From the NCBI GenBank assembly GCA_964464965.1, contig CAYXHM010000010.1, forward strand, positions 48,875 to 112,874: DNA of 64,000 bases, written 5' to 3'. The stretch comes from UBA5543 sp964464965. GTDB taxonomy: Bacteria > Bacteroidota > Bacteroidia > Chitinophagales > Chitinophagaceae. Positions 23,983 to 33,300 of this stretch are shown here, in pieces. The position numbers were made by a program, and so were the translations under genes. The notes under the pieces were generated by a model. It was not told the origin of the DNA. It saw only the letters and a list, made by a program, of their open reading frames with translations, and did no database searches. Numbering within the stretch: position 1 is the stretch's first letter; every line of letters starts with the position of its first letter.

Positions 23983-25941
23983 ATGATCAACATAACATTA
24001 CCCGATGGCTCGGTACGCCAATATGAAGCAGGAGTTTCTGCTATGGATGTAGCAATGTCTATAAGTGAGGGGTTGGCACGTAAAGTATTGGCGGCAGAAA
24101 TAGATGGAGAGGTTTGGGATGCCTCAAGGCCTATTAATAAAGACGCTTCTTTAAAGCTACTGACATGGGGAGACAAGGGCGCGATATCTACATTCTGGCA
24201 CTCTTCTGCACACCTTATGGCAGAGGCGCTTGAAGCATTATACCCCGGGGTAAAACTGGGCATTGGCCCGTCCATAGACAGTGGTTTTTACTATGACATT
24301 GACTTGGGCGACAGGTTGCTGCGTGAAGAGGATTTGCCTGCCATTGAGGCCAAAATGAAAGAACTGGCCAAAGCCAAAAGTACATTCGACCGAAAAGAAG
24401 TGCCTAAAGCCGAAGCTATAGCATATTTCACAGAAAAGTCAGACCCATACAAGCTTGAACTTATAGAAGGCCTGGAAGATGGCCAGATAACTTTTTATAC
24501 CCAGGGCAACTTTACAGATTTGTGTCGCGGGCCCCATATTCCGCACACCGGTCATATCAAGGCCATTAAGCTGAATAGCATTGCAGGTGCATACTGGCGT
24601 GGTAACGAGAAAAATAAAATGCTTACCCGTATATATGGTGTTACTTTTCCGGCGCAAAAAGACCTGGACGAACACCTGGCATTACTGGAAGAAGCTAAGA
24701 AACGCGACCATCGTAAATTGGGTAAGGAACTGGAGCTGTTTGCATTTTCAGAGAAAGTAGGCAGTGGATTACCACTATGGCTTCCTAAAGGTGCTATGCT
24801 GCGCGAAAGGTTGCAGCAGTTTCTGCAAAAAGCGCAGATGGACAGCGGTTACCTGCCTGTAATTACTCCTCACATAGGCAGTAAGCAGCTATATGTAACA
24901 TCCGGACACTGGGAGAAGTACGGCAAAGATAGCTTCCGCCCCATAACTACCCCACAGGAAGGTGAGGAGTTTATGCTGAAGCCAATGAACTGCCCCCACC
25001 ATTGCGAGATATATAAATCATCACCCCGTTCTTATAAAGATCTTCCGCTGCGTTTGGCAGAGTTTGGTACTGTGTACAGGTACGAACAGTCAGGTGAGTT
25101 ACACGGGCTTACACGTGTCCGTGGCTTTACCCAGGACGATGCTCACCTGTTCTGCCGTCCGGAGCAGGTAAAAGAAGAGTTTAAGAAGGTTATTGACCTG
25201 GTACTGTATGTATTTACTTCGCTCGACTTCGAAAACTTTACCGCACAGATATCTCTGCGCGACCAGGAAGACCGCAGTAAATACATAGGAGACGAGAAAA
25301 ACTGGGAAATAGCAGAACAGGCCATTATGGAAGCTGCAGCAGAAAAAGGCTTAAATACTGTTGTAGAATATGGCGAGGCGGCATTTTATGGCCCCAAGCT
25401 GGACTTTATGGTAAAAGACGCCATAGGCCGTAACTGGCAGTTGGGCACCATCCAGGTAGATTATAACCTGCCTGAGAGGTTTGAGCTTGAATACGTGGAT
25501 AGTGACAACACCCGTAAACGCCCGGTGATGATACACCGTGCGCCATTTGGCTCTATGGAGCGGTTTATAGCCGTGTTGCTGGAGCACTGTGGTGGTGATT
25601 TACCCCTTTGGCTGATGCCTGTCCAGGTTAAGGTATTGTCTATCAGTGACAAATATGCAGAATATACAGAGAAAGTGTTTAAAGCCCTGAAAGATGCCGG
25701 TATAAGGGCGGAACTGGACGACCGCAGCGAGAAAATAGGCAGAAAAATAAGGGATACAGAACTGATGAAAGTACCGTATATGCTGATAATAGGGGAGAAG
25801 GAAATGAATGAACAGCAGGTAGCGGTGCGTAAACACAAAGAAGGTGATAAAGGCTCTGTTTCATTGCAGGATTTCATTGCAGAAATTACTGAAACTGTAA
25901 ATGTGCAGATGACTGGTAAAAAGCCTGCGGCTACGGCATAG
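23983..25941 (+). CDS. thrS: threonyl-tRNA synthetase
   Basis: The protein has 652 residues, the standard bacterial length. The N-terminal TGS domain covers about 1-62. The editing domain has HSSAH (His73, His77) and DLCRGPH. The class II core has motif 2 (YRYEQSGELHGLTRVRGFTQDDAH), the zinc cysteine in MNCPHH, and motif 3 (HRAPFGSMERF). The C-terminal anticodon-binding domain (about 545-640) includes ELDDRSEKIGRKIR. It charges tRNA-Thr and edits Ser-tRNA-Thr. It lies 72 bp before infC, a common bacterial order. Confidence 0.97.
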   Translation: MINITLPDGSVRQYEAGVSAMDVAMSISEGLARKVLAAEIDGEVWDASRPINKDASLKLLTWGDKGAISTFWHSSAHLMAEALEALYPGVKLGIGPSIDSGFYYDIDLGDRLLREEDLPAIEAKMKELAKAKSTFDRKEVPKAEAIAYFTEKSDPYKLELIEGLEDGQITFYTQGNFTDLCRGPHIPHTGHIKAIKLNSIAGAYWRGNEKNKMLTRIYGVTFPAQKDLDEHLALLEEAKKRDHRKLGKELELFAFSEKVGSGLPLWLPKGAMLRERLQQFLQKAQMDSGYLPVITPHIGSKQLYVTSGHWEKYGKDSFRPITTPQEGEEFMLKPMNCPHHCEIYKSSPRSYKDLPLRLAEFGTVYRYEQSGELHGLTRVRGFTQDDAHLFCRPEQVKEEFKKVIDLVLYVFTSLDFENFTAQISLRDQEDRSKYIGDEKNWEIAEQAIMEAAAEKGLNTVVEYGEAAFYGPKLDFMVKDAIGRNWQLGTIQVDYNLPERFELEYVDSDNTRKRPVMIHRAPFGSMERFIAVLLEHCGGDLPLWLMPVQVKVLSISDKYAEYTEKVFKALKDAGIRAELDDRSEKIGRKIRDTELMKVPYMLIIGEKEMNEQQVAVRKHKEGDKGSVSLQDFIAEITETVNVQMTGKKPAATA

Positions 25942-25984
25942 TAATTTATCTGTATATTATTGCTATTGAACAAAACAAATACGC

Positions 25985-25992
25985 TATTTTTG
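25985..25992 (+). promoter_or_regulatory. -7 promoter box TATTTTTG for infC
   Basis: A perfect box 21 bp before ATG 26014, so infC can be transcribed separately from thrS. Confidence 0.55.
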
Positions 25993-26013
25993 CAACAATT
26001 TTAAAAACCTTTA

Positions 26014-26562
26014 ATGCAGAAAAGAATAAAAAAGCCATATCTCAAACAGAGACCACAAAAAGAACACCGTACCAATGATGAAATTACCGCACGTGAAGTA
26101 CGCGTGGTAGGAGAGAATATAGAGCCGGCAGTTTATCCTATAGAAAAAGCGCTGAAACTTGCTCTGGAACTGGAAGTCGACCTGGTGGAAATATCACCTA
26201 CAGCAGTACCGCCTGTTTGCCGCCTGATTGATTACAGGAAATTCCTGTACGAAAAGAAGAAAAAAGACAAAGAACAGAAGGCTAAATCAAAACAATCTGA
26301 GGTAAAAGAAATTCGCTTTACCCCTAATACAGACGATCATGACTTTGACTTTAAGGCCAAACACGCCTACAAATTCCTGGCAGATGGCAATAAAGTAAAG
26401 TGTTATGTGCAGTTTAAGGGCCGTGCGATCATGTTTAAAGACAGGGGAGAGTTGTTGCTGCTGAAGTTTGCAGAGCGCTTGGCAGAGGTTGGCACGCTTG
26501 AATCTATGCCTAAAATGGAAGGTCGTAGAATGATTGCGATTTTTACACCCAAAAAGAAATAG
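26014..26562 (+). CDS. infC: translation initiation factor IF-3
   Basis: The protein has 182 residues. The N-domain (RTNDEITAREVRVVGENIE, LVEISPTAVPPVCRLIDYRKFLYE) is joined by a Lys-rich linker (about 80-95) to the C-domain (KEIRFTPNTDDHDFDFK, VQFKGRAIMFKDRG). IF-3 binds the 30S subunit and proofreads start codons. It starts with a standard ATG, not the AUU seen in E. coli. The usual next genes rpmI and rplT are absent; the following 220 bp hold a probable small RNA instead. Confidence 0.95.
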   Translation: MQKRIKKPYLKQRPQKEHRTNDEITAREVRVVGENIEPAVYPIEKALKLALELEVDLVEISPTAVPPVCRLIDYRKFLYEKKKKDKEQKAKSKQSEVKEIRFTPNTDDHDFDFKAKHAYKFLADGNKVKCYVQFKGRAIMFKDRGELLLLKFAERLAEVGTLESMPKMEGRRMIAIFTPKKK

Positions 26563-26623
26563 TGCATTATACAGATAAGCGATAAGGCTATATCTTAAAA
26601 AAAATAAAAAAAAGATGACCTTG

Positions 26624-26655
26624 TTTGCAAAAAATAAAAACGTATAGTAGATTTG
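26624..26655 (+). promoter_or_regulatory. strong promoter (TTTG, 20 nt, TAGATTTG) upstream of a non-coding interval
   Basis: TTTG at 26624-26627 and TAGATTTG at 26648-26655 have ideal spacing. No reading frame begins in the next 140 bp, so the promoter most likely serves an RNA gene. Confidence 0.65.
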
Positions 26656-26659
26656 CACT

Positions 26660-26767
26660 ACCAACACAGAAAAACATACGGTTGCAATGCAACTGATAAT
26701 ATAAAGAAGTTTTCATGGTGATAGGGTTTATAGGGGCTGGCCTGTTCTCGGGCCGGCTTTTTTATTT
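26660..26767 (+). ncRNA. candidate small non-coding RNA, about 105 nt
   Basis: The interval runs from the predicted start after TAGATTTG to a rho-independent terminator. That terminator pairs GCTGGCC (26736-26742) with GGCCGGC (26751-26757) and is followed by a T-rich tail. A small hairpin GTTGC-AAT-GCAAC lies near the 5' part. The only ATG frame is five codons long. I do not recognise an RNA family; a long attenuated leader of the downstream gene is the alternative. Confidence 0.5.
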
Positions 26768-26802
26768 TTTCCCTATCTTAGTTGCTTAATCTAACGTCCC
26801 GT

Positions 26803-27891
26803 ATGTTTCTGAGATCAGTTTTGTCGGCGATAGCCGTTCTCCTTCCCTTGCTTAGTATTTGTCAACCATTGTCTAACTATGTGAATATGCAAAACCAGGT
26901 AATGGTATGGGACAATGGCCTGATGCGGAAAATAGACTACCTGCCGCCTATAGAAATAAAAACGGGCCGTGTGGCTATACCTTACCTGGATAATGCCCGT
27001 TCTTTTAAGATTTACTATGGCGGTGGCATGAAAGTTATTAACGCGGGTTTTACAAATGAATTTAAAGTAAGTGATAACCTTGTAGCCTTTAAGAACAATA
27101 CTGCCTTAAGTGTATTTGACAGAGGTAAAATAAAGCAGCTCTCCACATTCAGCGACCAGTACTACCTGGGCGATAGCATACTTCTTTTTTTTGACGGTAT
27201 TCGCAGCGAGTATAAGGCGTATTATAATGGTGATGTGTACCCGATAGAAGGATTCCTCGCGGGCAACCCACTGGAAGTAGTAAAGGTAACAGATAACATA
27301 GCCGCCTATGATAACTACGCCAACCAGTTTAAGATATTTTTCGGCGGAGCGATTATCGGGCAGGAAGATAATGCCGTAAACAGTTTTGAAGTAGGGCGCA
27401 ATACTGTTGGTTATATAGATATCAACAGACGCTTTAAGATTTTCCACTCAGGAGAAACCTATATCATTGAAGATTTCCCACCTAACTCTTACCAGGTGGG
27501 CGATAATGTAGTTGCATATGTTTCTAACGACGGATACTTTAAAGTGTTTTATGACAACACTATTGAAAATATCGGATTTTTTGAGCCGGAAGATTATCGT
27601 GTAATAGACAATATGGTAGCTTACCGCGACCAAAGCGGTTATTTTAAAGTGTTTTACAAGGGGAAAATCTACACATTGGAAAGCTATTACCCTGAGAAAT
27701 ATGTAATGCAGTATAACTCCATCGCCTATATCAACCGCATAGGCATGCTGCGCTTGTTCTCTTATGGCGAGATATATGATGTTACAAATGCCCAGCTTGA
27801 AAATTGGGAACTTACCTATGATGTTATAAAATACCAGGTAGGCAAAAATATGTTCCGTATTTATTATAAAGGCATGGAGTACGCCAACTAA
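26803..27891 (+). CDS. secreted beta-repeat protein (about eight 40-residue repeats)
   Basis: The protein has 362 residues from ATG 26803, which opens a signal peptide ending near SICQ. A longer frame from TTG 26782 is less likely because a near-consensus -7 box (TATCTTAG) lies at about 26774. The whole mature part is built from repeats of about 40 residues with the pattern V-x-DN-x-VAY, then FKVFY-x-G-x-IY, best seen between 150 and 330. This suggests a beta-propeller or WG-like solenoid. There is no T9SS tail or lipobox, so the protein is probably periplasmic. The function is unknown. Confidence 0.75.
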   Translation: MFLRSVLSAIAVLLPLLSICQPLSNYVNMQNQVMVWDNGLMRKIDYLPPIEIKTGRVAIPYLDNARSFKIYYGGGMKVINAGFTNEFKVSDNLVAFKNNTALSVFDRGKIKQLSTFSDQYYLGDSILLFFDGIRSEYKAYYNGDVYPIEGFLAGNPLEVVKVTDNIAAYDNYANQFKIFFGGAIIGQEDNAVNSFEVGRNTVGYIDINRRFKIFHSGETYIIEDFPPNSYQVGDNVVAYVSNDGYFKVFYDNTIENIGFFEPEDYRVIDNMVAYRDQSGYFKVFYKGKIYTLESYYPEKYVMQYNSIAYINRIGMLRLFSYGEIYDVTNAQLENWELTYDVIKYQVGKNMFRIYYKGMEYAN

Positions 27892-27912
27892 TAAATGCTG
27901 GTAATTTAAAGC

Positions 27913-27942
27913 AAACAGGGGACGCCATGGCGTCCCCTGTTT
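27913..27942. terminator. 15-bp perfect palindrome terminator
   Basis: AAACAGGGGACGCCA and TGGCGTCCCCTGTTT are exact reverse complements with no loop spacer. It lies between the convergent repeat-protein and S41-like genes and can act in both directions. Confidence 0.75.
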
Positions 27943-27962
27943 GTTATTGTATCCGTACTATG

Positions 27963-28988
27963 TTATAAATCTTTTATTGCTTTAAGCGCGGCATCCAGTA
28001 TCGCGTCTATGCCGTTGGCTTCGTCTGCAGGAGTTATGTCCACACGTTGGTGTGGGGCAACTCCATCTTCAATATTTCGGTCATCGTCTGTGGTGAAGTA
28101 TGATGCCGGGTATTGCACCTGCCAGCCATTGGGCAGCTCTGCGCCAACAATCCTGCCGGCGCCGCCGCCGGTGGTGTCTCCAAACACCCTTACATTCTGG
28201 TACCCTTTTGCTCCCGTGGCAAATAATGCTGCCTCAGCTTTTACTCCCCTGTTTGTAAGTACTATAAACTGTTTAGGGAACTTTGTTTTGTCGTTCTGTT
28301 CTATAAATGCGGTTTGCGCCTCGGTAATATCATCATTTTCGCGGCTGTTTTTATAGTACGCTTTATATAGAACTGCCGAGATTGTATAGTTCGTATCTAC
28401 ACCCATACGTTTCAGCAACTCGAAAGCGTTGTTGATATCCCCACCTTCATTGTTCCTGATATCGAATATCATGCCCTGGATGCTATCATTGTTAAAACGT
28501 AGAGGCTCAATAATCATATTCAGGTGCTCTTCCGTTACCTTGTCTTTAAAACTGCCGTAGTAAACATACCCTATAGAATCAATAACGGTATGTATAAAAG
28601 GGCCTGTTTTCTTATGGTTCTTCCAGTAATTTCTTTCCAGCACCTTACGGTTAAAGTTTGGCAGGTGGTAGGTTGTATCAATGTGGTAATATTCCCTGAA
28701 TGAGGATTTAAGGCTTACTGAAGGGTCGTGCAGTCTCTCCAGCATTACGGCACAGGTGTCAAAAAGCGCTTCCTGTGTCATGGTATCCACAATCTTTTCT
28801 TTAAATTCTGTGTGTACGGAATCCCAGTTTACCCCCCTGTATTTAAAATATACATAACCTTCGTCAATGGTTTTCCATAGGTGTTCAAATACTTCTGTGG
28901 GGCTCTTCCCTGTGGGCTTTGGCATCATCAGCCTTTCGCAGGAAGCAAGGCTAAGGATCAGTGCCAGGAATAATATTAAGCGTTTCAT
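27963..28988 (-). CDS. S41-fold (tail-specific protease-like) lipoprotein lacking the catalytic serine
   Basis: The protein has 341 residues from ATG 28988, where a lipoprotein signal begins (lipobox LASC, Cys17). The 47 extra codons upstream overlap the next gene. Residues of about 29-110 match the helical N-domain of S41 peptidases, and FDIRNNEGGDINNA matches their conserved core block. At the usual NGGT-x-SAAE site this protein reads NRGVKAEAALFA (246-257): no serine, and the following acidic residue is shifted. GDTTGGGAG follows as expected. The fold is therefore probably conserved but peptidase activity is doubtful. Confidence 0.75.
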   Translation of the reverse strand: MKRLILFLALILSLASCERLMMPKPTGKSPTEVFEHLWKTIDEGYVYFKYRGVNWDSVHTEFKEKIVDTMTQEALFDTCAVMLERLHDPSVSLKSSFREYYHIDTTYHLPNFNRKVLERNYWKNHKKTGPFIHTVIDSIGYVYYGSFKDKVTEEHLNMIIEPLRFNNDSIQGMIFDIRNNEGGDINNAFELLKRMGVDTNYTISAVLYKAYYKNSRENDDITEAQTAFIEQNDKTKFPKQFIVLTNRGVKAEAALFATGAKGYQNVRVFGDTTGGGAGRIVGAELPNGWQVQYPASYFTTDDDRNIEDGVAPHQRVDITPADEANGIDAILDAALKAIKDL

Positions 28989-29010
28989 ATAAGATGCAAA
29001 AACCTGTCTA

Positions 29011-29841
29011 TTAATAATTGAACATAAATAACACAGAAACAATATGCTCTGCAAAATAGCTCTTCTCAAATGTTTTAATCCTGCCGTAATCCCATTCATA
29101 AGCAAACTGTACGGCATTACCATTGTCAAGCCTGTATAATACGGCTACCCGGCTGTCCAGCCTGGAAAAGGTGCCTATACTGCCTGTTTTTGAATTGCTT
29201 AGAAAATCACCTATGACTTTGTTTTCCGGGTCTTCTATTTCTTCACGGTTAAGGAAATACGGGCGGGAAACATTTGCTATAAGCGGTAAGGAAACATCCC
29301 AGGTGAAGTAGCTGGTTTTTCCCCACAGGGTTATTTCCCTTATTATCCTGCCCGATAGCCCCAGGCTCACAGCATACTCATATACTTTTGAGGCATCATA
29401 AAGATGCGGAGAATTTTTGTGCATGAACATAGCAGAGAATATGCCACCCGCGCGTATGTCCCAGTTGCGCATTTCTTCGCTGGGTACCCTTAGCATAAAC
29501 CGGTAATCTGCCAATGCACGTTGGGTTCTTGTTTTTACTTTCATCAGCTTGTCGGTATTGTGCGTCAGGTTTATTCTTGAAGCACGCATAGACAATTCCG
29601 AGTAGATGGTGTTGTTGATTTTTAAATTGGTAATCATAGGTAGCGCACCCACCCTGCTGTAAATGATAGGCGATACTGCAGGGTCGTTCATTACCTGGTA
29701 AGTAGCTCCGCCACCTATACCAAGGTACCGCAGGTATCCGCTTTCCAGTTCTATTCCCCCTTCATCCTCACTATATTGTGCATATGCTGCCCCGCTTACC
29801 ATAAGTGATAATAGCAGCATCAGCACCCTGGCTGTGTTCAT
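29011..29841 (-). CDS. probable outer-membrane beta-barrel protein, unknown family
   Basis: The protein has 276 residues from ATG 29841, which opens a signal peptide ending AAYAQ. The 15-codon upstream extension adds another hydrophobic segment and is less likely. The mature sequence alternates polar and aromatic residues, and the last strand ends in an aromatic-containing VLFMFNY, as outer-membrane barrels do. I do not recognise a named family. It lies 22 bp upstream of the S41-like lipoprotein gene on the same strand, so the two are probably one operon and may work together in the outer membrane. Confidence 0.7.
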   Translation of the reverse strand: MNTARVLMLLLSLMVSGAAYAQYSEDEGGIELESGYLRYLGIGGGATYQVMNDPAVSPIIYSRVGALPMITNLKINNTIYSELSMRASRINLTHNTDKLMKVKTRTQRALADYRFMLRVPSEEMRNWDIRAGGIFSAMFMHKNSPHLYDASKVYEYAVSLGLSGRIIREITLWGKTSYFTWDVSLPLIANVSRPYFLNREEIEDPENKVIGDFLSNSKTGSIGTFSRLDSRVAVLYRLDNGNAVQFAYEWDYGRIKTFEKSYFAEHIVSVLFMFNY

Positions 29842-29903
29842 AAAAGTTATTTGGGAGCAAAATATCAATAAAATAAGGAAACGCAAAACAATGCTGCTAT
29901 CAT

Positions 29904-30197
29904 TTATGCCGTCAACGGATCTGTGTTATACATTGTCAGCAGCCTTTTGTATGCGGTAGTCATATCGTCTGCCGTATTTACAAGCACACAGTCGTCCATG
30001 CCGAATATAAACATAAATTTCAGAGGAATACTCATACGTCCCAGGTTCCTGGCCAGGGCTTCTGCCCCCGCATGGTTATCGTAAACTATTTTACGATAAA
30101 TGATTACGTTGTACTTTTTTTCAGTGGTAAGTACTTCTTTCACTGTTAATGGCAGGCATAATATAGCCATAACCAGTTCTTTTCCGCCCATTTTCAT
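29904..30197 (-). CDS. small hypothetical protein
   Basis: The protein has 97 residues with no signal peptide despite a hydrophobic N-terminus (ELVMAILCLPLTV). It has alternating hydrophobic strands (YNVIIYRKIVYD, LKFMFIFGMDDCVLV) and is probably a small cytosolic alpha/beta protein. I do not recognise it. It is upstream of the barrel gene on the same strand, 62 bp away. Confidence 0.55.
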   Translation of the reverse strand: MKMGGKELVMAILCLPLTVKEVLTTEKKYNVIIYRKIVYDNHAGAEALARNLGRMSIPLKFMFIFGMDDCVLVNTADDMTTAYKRLLTMYNTDPLTA

Positions 30198-30263
30198 TAA
30201 GTTTTAGCAATGAAAAACACTTACATACAAAGGGGGTGAATAAAAATAGGGTATTAATGAGAG

Positions 30264-30290
30264 GTTAAAATACTTTTTGTGTATTTTAAC
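30264..30290. repeat. perfect 10-bp inverted repeat in an AT-rich gap
   Basis: GTTAAAATAC and GTATTTTAAC pair perfectly around TTTTTGT. More AT-rich palindromes follow (TTGCTTTTAAAGCAA near 30320 and AATAAATGTATTTATT near 30343). The gap 30198-30390 has no gene. Confidence 0.5.
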
Positions 30291-30390
30291 AAATGTGCTT
30301 TCTATTTATGTCTATGTAGTTTGCTTTTAAAGCAATAGCATAAATAAATGTATTTATTATTTTACAAATAACAAAGCTTTCGTTCTTATA

Positions 30391-33300
30391 TTATTTTATT
30401 ACGAGTTTGTGATGTTTGATACTATACGGTGTTTTAATGGTCATTAAGTAAATACCCGGTGTAGCGCCGGACATATCTATGGCAGTGTTTGAAATGCTTT
30501 TTGAAGGGGCCACTTGCAGTTGCTGAATAGTTTTGCCGCTAATGTCAGCAATGTTTATCTCTGCTCCGGAAGTGTTACCGTATGTAGTAAGGGTAAATCG
30601 TCCTGACGAAGGATTAGGATAAACAACGTAATCCGGCTCATTTTCTCCAGTGCCGGATACGCTTTCTACGCCTTCTACGCGAATATTGTCAAGTGCTATG
30701 TCGCTGTTTTCTCCCGCACCGGTAATGCCCCTGAAACGTATATTGATGACCTGGTTCCTGAAGTTCTGCAGAGATGCGGCTGCTCTTTTCCACGAGTCTG
30801 AATTGTTCCCTGATATGGCAGGCATTATATCGTTGTGCCAAACGCCATTTGCTATCACATCTATATGCAGCTCTCCCATATCGCTGCCAAACATATGGTA
30901 GGCAAAGTTCACTACAGCCATGCCGGGTATGCCATTGAGGTCAAGGCAGGGTGTAATTATATGTGCTTCTTCACCAAAACATTGAGATGCTTCAAGATAA
31001 ATATATTTCCCGGTTGCTGTGCCGGGCAGGTGGTCCATAGTTGGGCCCGTTAAAGAAGTAGCTGTACGCGTTGGTGTAGGGCCGGAATTAACGCGCCAAT
31101 CGATGCCATCTGTGCTATTGTTTTCATTTAACCAGTCATTGGCAGTGGGGCAGGCCGTTGCACCACAATCTGCGTTTGTGCTGCACAATGAGAAGCTTTC
31201 AAAATCTTCTTTAAAAGGTGTTGTCTTTGCAGTTGTGTTGTTAATAGTTTTCTGCATGGTTATTGTATCGGTAGCAGCAATAGTGTTTTGCGTCGATGAG
31301 TAGTCAAGCCATGCCTTTATGGTATAGGTACCGGGTGTTGTAAGCCCCGTGGGTTTCCATGAAATAACCGTATCTGATTCAGCTATTGGCAAAGATGCGC
31401 CGGATGTAAGAGAAACGGGAGTTCCGTTGTTTATGGAATACCTGACAGGTACAAGCCCGATGCTTGAGAAGCTATTGTTTTTTATAACCAGTTTTACTGT
31501 ATCGTTAGGTATAGTTTGCGAGCAGGTTATAACTGAAGCTGTCGAAGGGCTTACAAAATTAATAAGGGCAACATCCTCCGGTGCGGCACAACCATAAGGA
31601 ACGGCTACGTAATCCTGGGCATTTGCCTTACGGCCAATACAGTCGTCTGGACCTATCGCCTGTACTGTAAACCAGCCCGGCTTACGGGTATCTACGTTTT
31701 TTACAACACAGGTGCCGGTTGTAGAAAAGCCGGCAGAATCCATATACTTATCTCCCAGTATAGATACAATATAACCTGTAGCCCCGGTAACAGTGCTATA
31801 GCTTACCTGCATTGAATCTATGCACGACCAGTCATGGTTTAAAGATGCCGGTATGCCTATTATAGAAAATGGTGCGTCTGACTGGTCAGATAAAGAACCC
31901 CGTGTAACTCTTATTAAAGACTGACCTGTTACAGCAGAAGGTACTGTCCAGTTGTAGTAACGCTGACTGCCTGCAACACCTGTTGCTATGGTGGTCCATG
32001 CAGTGCCGTTGTTTATTGAATATTCCAGGGTGAAAGTCCCGGTATTTCCATAGGCATCCCAACGGATAGTTTCATCTTGTGCAGGTACCAGCGATTCGCC
32101 ACCCATAGGGTAGGTAACAACCACTTCGTTTTTTACAAATTCGTACACTATGTAATATGGCTGCGGCCCTTGCGGCACCTGGAATCCGGCTACGTTTACA
32201 ATATAGTTACCCGCTGCAGGATTAGTAACTGTAACCTGTTCCATATTATTCAACGCATCAACACCCATGGTAGCAGCCTGGTCCAGCGTAGTTGCATTCG
32301 GTGCATGGTTTAATACCCACGGCAGTATTGTTTGCGTCTGCGGATCTATTACAGACATGTTCAGGTCATTCACCAGGGCTTTGTTTGCATTAGCTGTGGC
32401 TTCGTAGTCTTGCCAGTACACCATCACCCGCAACTCTGCAACATTTGCGGGAACTGCTATCGTGTAGGTTTTGCTAGCAGCATTTGCAACAGTATCCAGT
32501 TTATATTGGTTGGCAGCCAGCAGGTTGTATGCACGCCGTGCGTTCACCCTGCCCCAGCCGTACTTGTAGTCTGGACCGGGATTGCCAATGTCATCAGCCG
32601 TGTTCAGTAACACTGCCTTTATTAGTGCAGCCTGTGGGTTTGCCCCATTGTTCATTTCTTTATAGGCCTGGTATAATTGTGCCGCCACACCTGCTATTGC
32701 AGGACAAGCCATTGAAGTACCTGAATTGTTTGCATAACTATTGTTACGAACGGTAGAATACACACTGCTGCCCACAGCGGCGATATCCGGTTTTATCCTG
32801 CCATCATATGCAGGCCCCCTGCTGCTGGAGCCTGACAGCACATCCCTGTAATCAAGATTGGCAACGGCTATTACATTTTTTGCCTGTTTATGGCCACCGG
32901 TAATATTTCCCCATCCAGGTCCTGCTCCATAGCCAAAATTATCCGTACCTGAGTTTCCGGCAGAGAAAACATGTGTCAGTTCTCGCATACTGTTTACCTG
33001 CACATCCATCAGCCGGGCAAGGGTTGTATAGCCTGCATTGTTACCATTGCCATATGATGTAGAGGTGATGCGTATATTTTTACTGGTATAATGGTTGTTA
33101 ATACTGTCAAAGGCCTGGTAGGCGGTTGGGAATGCTCCTACACCATATACACCCAGGTTCGCTCCTGATGCCATGCCCCTCGTGGTCGGATTGCGGTTCC
33201 CGGCGCCGAACAGTATCCCCGCACAGTGGTCGCCATGGTCACCATTGTTAAATGTAATGTATTGGTCTGTAAGCCTGCCTGTGTAGTCTATATGCGCACC

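Noticed and set aside
26563..26780. rpmI or another small ribosomal-protein gene after infC
   Set aside because: All frames were read; none encodes the L35 pattern and the only ATG frames are a few codons long.
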